Positions 1 through 5,762 of a stretch of DNA of 10,485 nt are shown piece by piece. Numbering within the stretch: position 1 is the first letter of the stretch; every line of letters starts with the position of its first letter. Both the position numbers and the translations under genes were made by a program. The DNA is from an uncultured Lachnospiraceae bacterium. Lineage in GTDB: Bacteria > Bacillota > Clostridia > Lachnospirales > Lachnospiraceae. The notes below the pieces were generated by a model that saw nothing but the letters and a program-made list of their open reading frames with translations, was not told the DNA's origin and did no database searches. Location: assembly GCA_900539175.1 (NCBI GenBank), contig UQAW01000096.1, positions 1 to 10,485 of the forward strand. Direction: 5' to 3'.

Positions 1-23
1 CTGCTGACGCAGACATCACCATT

Positions 24-183
24 CATGAAAGTCGATTGCTCCGCACTTCGTGCTCTCGCAATCTACGCCAGTATTCGTAATCCGGGCTATTGCCCTACTT
101 ACTCATACCGGCTTGCCCGTCCAATATCCATGTCCCTTCGTGTGCAAGCACACTCCGGTTCATGGCTGCTGTCCGGGACTTTC
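24..183 (-). repeat. Structured repeat, left copy, abutting cas5
   Basis: Read on the minus strand, this copy starts right after the cas5 stop codon and matches the copy at 10236-10397 in the opposite orientation. The ends pair as GAAAGTC/GACTTTC. Inside are three hairpins. One lies at 34-63 (GATTGC/GCAATC with inner GCAC/GTGC at 43-46 and 50-53). A central one has GGGC/GCCC at its tip. A variable one has GTGTGC-TT-GCACAC. Over the roughly 130 bp that include the first two hairpins, I count about 9 differences from the right copy; the variable hairpin differs much more. Positions 1-23 also match the spacer found between the tandem copies at the right edge, so the array probably continues leftward. 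A short ORF crossing this copy resembles one crossing the right copy only because both lie in the repeat. Confidence 0.88.
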
Positions 184-948
184 TCAGTAGAACATCAGGT
201 ATTTTCCATCCTTTTGAAAAACGTTTTGATTTGCCCAGGACAAATAACCGTCTGTAAACAGGAAACTTTTTAACAGATACTGGTTGGTCCAGGAATCCAA
301 TTGCAGGGGCAGCATTTCTTCATACTTAAATGTAACATCAAAATCCCCGTTATCATCGTCCTCATCATCCATCTCTGCCATGACAGCCTTCTCTTTCAGA
401 ATCAGAGAACTCACCCTTCCCTGTGCCGTAAATGCTTCCTCAATTTCCTCTATCTGTGAATTTTTAAGATCTGCATAGTGATCATTTTTTCCAAGATAGG
501 GACTAAAGACACACTTATGATTCTGTATGGCATCCGCTAACTTTTCTGCCTCCTCCGAATCCAAAAGAACCCAGATATCCCATGACGGATTCTCCAGCCA
601 CTGTTCTTTTACAATCAGATTTCCTCCCTGTTCCTGGGATGCATACCCCACGGAATTATTAAACGTCTGGATTTTCTTCGGAATAAATCCTTTCTCTGCA
701 TTGGGTGCAATGGATACCTTTAAATTCTGCAATCTCTCATAGAATTCCGGATATCCTTCCTCCAGATCTTTGCTTTTTCTTTTTTCTGCTTTCATCTGTG
801 CGTAACCGCCATAACCGAGAATTGCCCCAAAGATTCCAAGCAAAGCAACCTTATGAATATTTCCATACGTAAAATAATAAAACGTATTCACCTCAGGCTT
901 TTTAAAGAAAGCGGTTTTGCCGCTCAGAGTAACATGCAACGCTTTCAT
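184..948 (-). CDS. cas5: Type I-B CRISPR Cascade subunit Cas5 (Csh-type)
   Basis: A RAMP-fold Cascade subunit that in this family caps the 5' handle of the crRNA and contacts the large subunit. The 254-residue length is normal for the family. The N-terminus is diagnostic: LSGKTAFFKKPEVN (8-21), YYFTYGN (24-30) and the glycine-rich LLGIFGAILGYGGY (36-49). A mid-protein YLGKNDHYAD (151-160) also fits Cas5h/b. It starts 3 bp after the cas7 stop, with an AGGTG ribosome binding site inside the end of cas7, so it is the fourth gene of a cas6-cas8b-cas7-cas5 operon. An acidic run (about 192-204, EMDDEDDD) is a mild oddity. The C-terminus GKYLMFY looks complete, so the repeat that begins at the stop codon has not obviously truncated it. 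Subtype I-B is an inference from the whole gene set. Confidence 0.93.
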   Translation of the reverse strand: MKALHVTLSGKTAFFKKPEVNTFYYFTYGNIHKVALLGIFGAILGYGGYAQMKAEKRKSKDLEEGYPEFYERLQNLKVSIAPNAEKGFIPKKIQTFNNSVGYASQEQGGNLIVKEQWLENPSWDIWVLLDSEEAEKLADAIQNHKCVFSPYLGKNDHYADLKNSQIEEIEEAFTAQGRVSSLILKEKAVMAEMDDEDDDNGDFDVTFKYEEMLPLQLDSWTNQYLLKSFLFTDGYLSWANQNVFQKDGKYLMFY

Positions 949-951
949 CGG

Positions 952-1896
952 CTACACCTCTTTTTGCGTAAGAATATGGAATTTATCCGCCTTTTCAATA
1001 TCTGTTATAAGCTCTGTCGTATGGGGATTATAATAGATTTCCACACGTTGAATCTGATCTCCCAGTTCCTTTAACAGAGAACCGCAGCAAAGAGAAATCT
1101 CATCCTTGTCCTCCTTTTTCTCAAATGTAAGGTATTCCGTCAGATTCGGAAGATAGGTATCCGGATTTGTCTCAACAAATAATGCAAATTCATTTTCACA
1201 CCCCTCTTTGGCATTGGTTGCAAAGGATGTAGCCGACACAAGGGCTGTCCGTTTGAAAGTTTCATAATCCTCCTGGGTGTATCCTTCTGTCACCCCCAGT
1301 TCAACCAATTCCTTATATGCCATCGGATTTATGACAAAAGGATAAAAATAATGGGCCTCATTACTCACAATTTTTGTCCCCAGTGTTGAGTTTTTCGCTT
1401 CCTCGGAATCTTCTTTTCCGTCTTTCGAAGCATCACGGAACGGAGACAAAATCTGCTGTTCCTCCGCATTGGTATCCGCATATTTGTTAAATCCCTGACC
1501 AATCTGAACTGCTCCGGTGATTGAGATATTATTTCCAGCCTCAGCAAATGTTGCACCAAAGTTCTTTACATCCACTGCCTTCATCAGATTTGTCAGAACC
1601 ACTTTTGCATCCTTGCATTTTTTCAGATCTTCCACCTGGAAAAGCTGCTCATACCGCTCCTTCAAGGAACGTGGAACCAACGAAATTTCTCCTTTTTTCT
1701 CCGAAAAACGCATGGACTTTATGTACAGAACTTTCTTTCCCTCATTATCCCACATCTTTTTCATCGGATATTTGAGCGCTTTATCACTGCCAAAGACTGT
1801 TCCGTCCGAAATTGTTTTCGGATAACCTGTAAAATCAGCATTCCAGTTCGCCATAATCGACGATATTCCAATCACACCATATACTCTCTTATTCAT
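952..1896 (-). CDS. cas7: Type I-B CRISPR Cascade backbone subunit Cas7 (Csh2)
   Basis: The Cascade backbone protein; in this family several copies line the crRNA. I place the start at the ATG of MNKRVYGVIG (314 residues) rather than 7 codons upstream, because GGAGGAG at 1904-1910 sits 7 nt before this ATG and family members start with this motif. Csh2 hallmarks are RVYGVIGISSIMANWNADFTG (4-24), FGSDKALKYPMKK (35-47) and the core DVKNFGATFAE...ISITGAVQIGQGFNKY (109-139). The start overlaps the end of cas8b by 8 bp, and cas5 follows after 3 bp, so translational coupling is likely. No frameshift or missing core motif is visible. Confidence 0.95.
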   Translation of the reverse strand: MNKRVYGVIGISSIMANWNADFTGYPKTISDGTVFGSDKALKYPMKKMWDNEGKKVLYIKSMRFSEKKGEISLVPRSLKERYEQLFQVEDLKKCKDAKVVLTNLMKAVDVKNFGATFAEAGNNISITGAVQIGQGFNKYADTNAEEQQILSPFRDASKDGKEDSEEAKNSTLGTKIVSNEAHYFYPFVINPMAYKELVELGVTEGYTQEDYETFKRTALVSATSFATNAKEGCENEFALFVETNPDTYLPNLTEYLTFEKKEDKDEISLCCGSLLKELGDQIQRVEIYYNPHTTELITDIEKADKFHILTQKEV

Positions 1897-3649
1897 GTTG
1901 CTTCTCCTCCGTTTCATTAATCAAATTACTGCAGGCATATCCGGTAATAATCATCTCCTGATTCACCGGCGCATCCGGCTCATATCCCTCTACCATCGCA
2001 ATCAGATTTTTGGTTCTTCGGTCTGCTTCATCAATTCTGTAATTATATTTTATATAGCACTGCTTGATACGCTCCTTAATCCCCTTATCAGTCTTGGCAT
2101 TCACAAACGTATTAATCAAGGACTGCTTCTTATTGCCGCTTTTATTCAATGATATAAAGTATGCAGCCAGCTGCCCCACTGCAAAATAATATTCATCCGC
2201 CGATTCAATTTCCATCGTATCTTTTGCTCTGACTTTTTCTCTCAATGTATTCCTTACCTCTGAAAATACTGAAGGCATATCCTTTCCCCCTTTCTTCAAA
2301 TACCGCTGCAGGGACCAACGCAAATTTAACTGCCGTGCAGCTTTTTCACGATACTGATACCCCTTGATCAATAAGCCTTTGATCAGTTCCAACGAACACT
2401 TATTGATCGTAGTATATACATAACGATCAATTCCCTTGTGCAGCCAGTCAAACAGACATTCCCTTGAAACCAACAGATTTTGTTTCAAAATGCCATCCTT
2501 AATCCTGATATTATCAATTTCCGTATGATACAGATTGACTAATTCCTTAGAAAAGAAAATTTCATCAATCAACTGCTCTATCTCTGAGTAATGATGATAC
2601 TTCGTATAAGCATACTGATAATCCGGATGTTTTTTATGCTCCAACTTCAGGTGATTTTCGAACACAAACGGCTCTTTTAATCGGTTATTGTAATAAGGAA
2701 TTACATCCTGGCTGTGAATCTCTACTTCCATTCCCTTTTCTAACCGAAGATAAATACCTCTGAAGGTCCCTTTCGGATATTCTGTATTGCTGCATGGGAA
2801 AAAGCACTGTCTTTCCATATCAACGTATAAATTGTTTTTTCCGACAGCAACCTGATTCATCAGATAATCAAAAAACTGCTTTTGCAACAAAACCTGCTCA
2901 CTATTCAGCAAATATGGTGCGGCACACTTTCTGGTCTTCATCGCCAAATACGGTTTTTTCGCATTCATACCCAGATTATCATTGGGCAGTCCCAGCGTTT
3001 CCCCCTGAACCTCAACATTATAATCATTCTTATTGTAAATATTGGGAAGCAAATATCGCTTTTCCTCTTTTTCATACTGCTCATAATCGTCTTCAAAAAA
3101 TATTTTCAGATATCCATTCCTATCCAATTCTATATCCGATACGATATTTTCCAACTCCCATATATGCTCCGATATCCACTTGTGACATCGTTTAAGCTTC
3201 TCCTGATCCACTTCTCCTAAAATTTCTCTTACATTTTGATAAATTACCTTACTTTTCTTTTTCTTATCATATTTACTTTCCGGATGTGACAAACACTCAT
3301 AAAATTGATCTATGTTTTCTTGTTTCAACTTCCCACTTTTCAAGTTATCTTTTTTTACCCAAAAGGAAAGATAATTATTGGAATGAATAATCTTAGATGA
3401 ATCCTGAGGTTTTTGTGTAGAAATCAATTTACTATGCCAATCGTAATAACAAAAATCCCTGTATCTGGAATTACTTTTATCAATCTGCCGCGTCTTCTTA
3501 TCCATCTGTATATCCATAACTGTGATAATTTCGCCCGCTGAGTCTACAAGAAGATAAGTGCCATCCACAAGTATGTAACCATCCAAAATCATGCGTTCTC
3601 CATAATGCTCCAATTCTTTTCGAAACACTTGCAGACATTCTGCTAACAA
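1889..3649 (-). CDS. cas8b: Type I-B CRISPR Cascade large subunit Cas8b (Csh1)
   Basis: The large Cascade subunit, which in type I systems recognises the PAM and helps open target DNA. The 586 residues fit Csh1. Family signs are the N-terminus MLAECLQVFRKEL (1-13) followed by ILDGYILVDGTYLLVD (21-36), a KIIHSNNYLSFWVKK segment (86-100), KTRKCAAPYLLN (238-249), and a helical C-terminal region with YYFAVGQLAAYFISLN and a late IKYNYRID / VEGYEPD pattern. The start is TTG; a G-rich AGGGGGTGA lies just upstream, and the N-terminal family motif begins exactly here, so later ATGs are rejected. It lies 13 bp after cas6 and overlaps cas7 by 8 bp. Large subunits diverge strongly, so the call relies on these motifs plus position between cas6 and cas7. 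Confidence 0.92.
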   Translation of the reverse strand: MLAECLQVFRKELEHYGERMILDGYILVDGTYLLVDSAGEIITVMDIQMDKKTRQIDKSNSRYRDFCYYDWHSKLISTQKPQDSSKIIHSNNYLSFWVKKDNLKSGKLKQENIDQFYECLSHPESKYDKKKKSKVIYQNVREILGEVDQEKLKRCHKWISEHIWELENIVSDIELDRNGYLKIFFEDDYEQYEKEEKRYLLPNIYNKNDYNVEVQGETLGLPNDNLGMNAKKPYLAMKTRKCAAPYLLNSEQVLLQKQFFDYLMNQVAVGKNNLYVDMERQCFFPCSNTEYPKGTFRGIYLRLEKGMEVEIHSQDVIPYYNNRLKEPFVFENHLKLEHKKHPDYQYAYTKYHHYSEIEQLIDEIFFSKELVNLYHTEIDNIRIKDGILKQNLLVSRECLFDWLHKGIDRYVYTTINKCSLELIKGLLIKGYQYREKAARQLNLRWSLQRYLKKGGKDMPSVFSEVRNTLREKVRAKDTMEIESADEYYFAVGQLAAYFISLNKSGNKKQSLINTFVNAKTDKGIKERIKQCYIKYNYRIDEADRRTKNLIAMVEGYEPDAPVNQEMIITGYACSNLINETEEKQHE

Positions 3650-3662
3650 ACGCTCACCCCCT

Positions 3663-4355
3663 CTACAACCAACGATAATTCACAAATCCAAATCCCCTGG
3701 AATTCATCTCGCAGATTCCTGTGCCCAGACTCATATATGCCAATTCCTGCGCACGCTTATTATCCGCTATATGCAGACAAATCTTATCGCCAAGCAATCG
3801 GACTCCTTTATAGGCAACAGAAACCGGACATTTATTCAAAAATTCAATTCTCGTATGAAACTGAAAATCCTCGTCCATCTGCTCATTTTGGTACTGTCCC
3901 CACTTCTTGATCAGATTAGATTTCAGCCGATTCTCAAAATCCGCAATCGTCATCTCATCACGCCAATATCCGGTCTCACACTTCAGAATTGCAGGTGTCA
4001 GCGTATAAATTGTATCAATATACTTTTGCGGAATAACCCGTACTTCTGCATTCAAAGCCTTTATGTAATCTGTATAAACATTTACTCCCGTTTCCGTAAA
4101 GAATCTTGCTAATTCCAGATTTAAGGTACGGATTGTTATCGTATAAATTTTATCCTTTTTATATATCTTATCCGCTTCATGCGGATAAGGATAGTCCACG
4201 CAATAATTTTTAAAACAGTTTTCCTCGTGGAAATTCCTCATACATTCACTTTGTCCCAGAGTCTTATCCAAAAATAAAACAACCTGTCTCTGAGCCTGAT
4301 CAAGTCCAAGGTCCTTTAAGAGAAAAATCTTCATTCGAATCTGTATGACTTTCAA
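3663..4355 (-). CDS. cas6: Type I-B CRISPR pre-crRNA endoribonuclease Cas6
   Basis: Cas6 cuts the CRISPR transcript within each repeat to give mature crRNAs. At 230 residues it is of normal size. The C-terminal glycine-rich loop is clear (GTGICEMNSRGFGFVNYR, 211-228), which is the family hallmark. His43 in the segment MRNFHEEN and His59 are candidates for the catalytic histidine; this is inference, as I cannot align the protein. The start is taken as TTG (MKVIQIRMKIFLLKD), because AAAGGGGAG lies 5-6 nt upstream and Csh-type Cas6 proteins begin similarly; an in-frame ATG seven codons later is the alternative. It is the first gene of the operon, downstream of an extended -10 promoter and a leader hairpin. 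No CRISPR repeats lie beside it. Confidence 0.9.
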   Translation of the reverse strand: MKVIQIRMKIFLLKDLGLDQAQRQVVLFLDKTLGQSECMRNFHEENCFKNYCVDYPYPHEADKIYKKDKIYTITIRTLNLELARFFTETGVNVYTDYIKALNAEVRVIPQKYIDTIYTLTPAILKCETGYWRDEMTIADFENRLKSNLIKKWGQYQNEQMDEDFQFHTRIEFLNKCPVSVAYKGVRLLGDKICLHIADNKRAQELAYMSLGTGICEMNSRGFGFVNYRWL

Positions 4356-4450
4356 ACTGTCTCCCCTTTCTTACTATCCATGAAATTTTATTCCATGATA
4401 AACTCACTTCTTCTGTCTGAACATATTTTCTTTATTTTAAATGAATCACC

Positions 4451-4488
4451 TGATGTCAGGGAAAAATTACCTTTTGACCCTGACATCA
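4451..4488 (-). repeat. Leader hairpin of the cas operon, related to the repeat family
   Basis: Perfect 11-bp arms TGATGTCAGGG (4451-4461) and CCCTGACATCA (4478-4488) enclose a 16-nt loop. On the minus strand the first half reads ATGATGTCAGGGTCAAAAGGT. This closely matches the end of the repeat next to the phosphofructokinase gene (ATGATACCAGGGTCAAAAGGT), so it may be a shortened derivative. No T-run follows, so it is not a standard terminator. It lies just after the proposed cas promoter, at the start of the 5' untranslated region. Confidence 0.8.
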
Positions 4489-4501
4489 TAATTTTAGACA
4501 T

Positions 4502-4510
4502 ATTATACCA
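4502..4510 (-). promoter_or_regulatory. Probable extended -10 promoter of the cas operon
   Basis: The minus strand reads TGGTATAAT: a consensus TATAAT (4502-4507) preceded by the TGn extension. No good -35 hexamer lies at the usual distance. Transcription would begin near 4495, giving an untranslated leader of about 140 nt before cas6 that opens with the hairpin at 4451-4488. Based on sequence only. Confidence 0.55.
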
Positions 4511-4663
4511 TAGCAACCTTACATTCATATTACATTTCACAAATTTCTACAAATAAATTGATATTTCACTTCTTTATCTGTAATTTTTTCATAATTAACA
4601 AGCACAGATAACAGAAATATACCTTTCATTTCGATATAATTTTAAAATCACATACAGAATGTA

Positions 4664-4917
4664 TTAACGATTAAAACTAAAATCAACTATATTTGAATAT
4701 TCTTTAAGCATCCAATCTCCGGAACTCCAACTAACCTCAGGATCCACAATAATATCATATAGCAAAGGCACTTTATATAATTTCAAATTTCTTGCCCGTC
4801 TTTCTGTCACCAAAAAGGGGAAACAACTTCTCCAAATAGATAAAAGTCGCCTTGTATCATCTGACAATGAGAACAATGATTAGCCAGATAGGAAGCTAAA
4901 TTTTTCTTAAAATAACA
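4664..4917 (-). pseudogene. Frameshifted remnant of a small zinc-ribbon-like gene
   Basis: Two minus-strand frames join into one plausible protein. The first (from 4917 to a stop at 4807-4809) contains NLASYLANHCSHCQMIQGDF followed by YLFGEVVSPF. The second (ending at the stop at 4664) continues LVTERRARNLKLYKVPLLYD and ends SGDWMLKEYSNIVDFSFNR. One extra T in the C4T5 homopolymer (4812-4820) would fuse them exactly at SPF-LVT. The HCSHC motif suggests a zinc-binding CxxC. There is no start codon upstream: the frame opens after a TGA at 4918-4920, right at a terminator, so the 5' part is missing. I do not recognise the family by name. An ORF from a TTG at 4876 covers only part of this and probably is not a real gene. 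A homopolymer sequencing error could explain the shift but not the missing 5' end. Confidence 0.6.
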
Positions 4918-4919
4918 TC

Positions 4920-4944
4920 AAAAAAGCCAGAAAAAATTCTGGCC
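4920..4944 (-). terminator. Rho-independent terminator after the DUF4160 gene
   Basis: The minus strand has GCCAGAA / TTCTGGC arms (4937-4943 and 4926-4932) with a 4-nt loop, followed by six T (4920-4925). It lies about 90 bp after the DUF4160 stop and would end the two-gene cassette. Confidence 0.85.
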
Positions 4945-5031
4945 TCTTCACTGTCAACTTATAAAAAATATACTACTTATCTCATCCAACTTATGCATTA
5001 TATGATAGAATATTATGCCACATCTGGAAAA

Positions 5032-5289
5032 TTAAAATCCAAAATATTCATACCACCGATTAACAATGACTGCTTTGTTAGCACAAATATATTTTTGAAT
5101 TTTCTTTAAATCACTTTTCGGAATATTTCCCCTGTTATGTTCCAATACAACACCATCTCTTTTTATCCAGAACTTTGTAGAATGATCAGATGGTTTTCCT
5201 TTGGATACATGAATATGAACGGGCTCTCCATTCTCATTCGAATAAAAATAAAATGTATATCCCAAAAAATCAAGTAAGGCCTTAGGCAC
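5032..5289 (-). CDS. DUF4160 family protein
   Basis: A small protein of 85 residues matching the DUF4160 family (function not established). The family pattern is visible: LGYTFYFYSNEN (9-20), EPVHIHV (22-28), KFWI (39-42), a helical LKKIQKYI segment and a C-terminal NRWYEYFGF. I choose the GTG start at 5287-5289, giving VPKALLDFLGYTFYF, because a perfect AGGTGA ribosome binding site (5298-5303) lies 8 nt upstream and this matches the usual family N-terminus. A TTG nine codons further upstream also opens the frame but lacks these supports. The start overlaps the preceding gene by 8 bp, indicating translational coupling. DUF4160 genes often sit in small paired cassettes, sometimes with DUF2442; a toxin-antitoxin role is only speculation. 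Confidence 0.85.
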   Translation of the reverse strand: MPKALLDFLGYTFYFYSNENGEPVHIHVSKGKPSDHSTKFWIKRDGVVLEHNRGNIPKSDLKKIQKYICANKAVIVNRWYEYFGF

Positions 5290-5554
5290 CTTGCTTCTCA
5301 CCTCTTTCTCTTGCAATCTCCCAAATTAAAAAACTATTATTTTTTAAATATTCTTGCATCTGCAATAATTCATCTTCTGAAAAACCATAAGATTTATACA
5401 CCTGATTTTCTGGTAACCTTCCTTCAGCAAAATCAAAACCATTATCATTAGGACGTTCAAAACGGAAAGTAATAAAGTCAAAGCCATCCCGATCTTCTTC
5501 AATATCTGAAAATGTAAGTACAACATCGTCAATCGTACTGTAATAATTTTTCAT
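5282..5554 (-). CDS. Small acidic protein of unknown function, partner of DUF4160
   Basis: A 90-residue protein that I do not recognise. It is rich in acidic and aromatic residues (FSDIEEDRDGFDFITFRFER, then DNGFDFAEGRLPE) and has a predicted helical C-terminal part (FSEDELLQMQEYLKNNSFLI). No signal peptide or membrane segment is seen. A strong AAGGAGG ribosome binding site (5565-5571) precedes the ATG. Its last codons contain the ribosome binding site of the DUF4160 gene, and the two genes overlap by 8 bp, so they are probably made together and may act together. It does not look like DUF2442, the better-known DUF4160 neighbour. Expression likely starts from the extended -10 element at 5608-5616. 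Confidence 0.82.
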   Translation of the reverse strand: MKNYYSTIDDVVLTFSDIEEDRDGFDFITFRFERPNDNGFDFAEGRLPENQVYKSYGFSEDELLQMQEYLKNNSFLIWEIARERGEKQGA

Positions 5555-5607
5555 TCTGGCGTTTCCTCCTTCGATTACTTCCTATAGCAATATGATTTCG
5601 CAACTAC

Positions 5608-5616
5608 ACTATACCA
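5608..5616 (-). promoter_or_regulatory. Possible extended -10 promoter of the two-gene DUF4160 cassette
   Basis: The minus strand reads TGGTATAGT, an extended -10 like that before the cas operon, about 45 nt before the start of the 90-residue gene's transcript leader ends at its ATG. It lies after the ppdK terminator, so a new promoter is expected here. No convincing -35 is seen. Confidence 0.4.
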
Positions 5617-5714
5617 TCACTTTATAGAGAGAGATTCTAAGTTCACATCAAATGTTCCTATTTATCAAATTATTCCATCCTAAATAATATTCAAATACAT
5701 CCCATGTTCCTGTT

Positions 5715-5749
5715 TAAAAACCGGGATCACTCCTTCAAAAGTGATCCCG
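5715..5749 (-). terminator. Rho-independent terminator of ppdK
   Basis: Perfect 10-bp arms CGGGATCACT / AGTGATCCCG (5740-5749 and 5722-5731) around an 8-nt loop. On the minus strand they are followed by GTTTTTAAA. The structure begins 13 bp after the ppdK stop codon. Confidence 0.93.
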
Positions 5750-5762
5750 TATAAAATATCTA

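Noticed and set aside
25..273. Small ORF at the left edge and a similar-looking minus-strand ORF at 10232-10459
   Set aside because: Their similarity comes from the shared DNA repeat. Both run through its hairpins, and neither has a convincing ribosome binding site.
4379..4397. Imperfect palindrome CATGAAATTTTATTCCATG upstream of cas6 as an operator
   Set aside because: The arms are short, AT-rich and mismatched, it occurs once, and nothing ties it to a regulator.
4356..4663. CRISPR array or leader remnant beside cas6
   Set aside because: The region is AT-rich with ATTTCA-like strings, but I find no unit repeated at regular spacing. It holds only the promoter, the hairpin and an imperfect palindrome.
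4664..4876. Intact 70-residue gene from a TTG start, possibly DUF2442
   Set aside because: The upstream part of the better-conserved protein lies in another frame, and the match to DUF2442 is too weak to claim.
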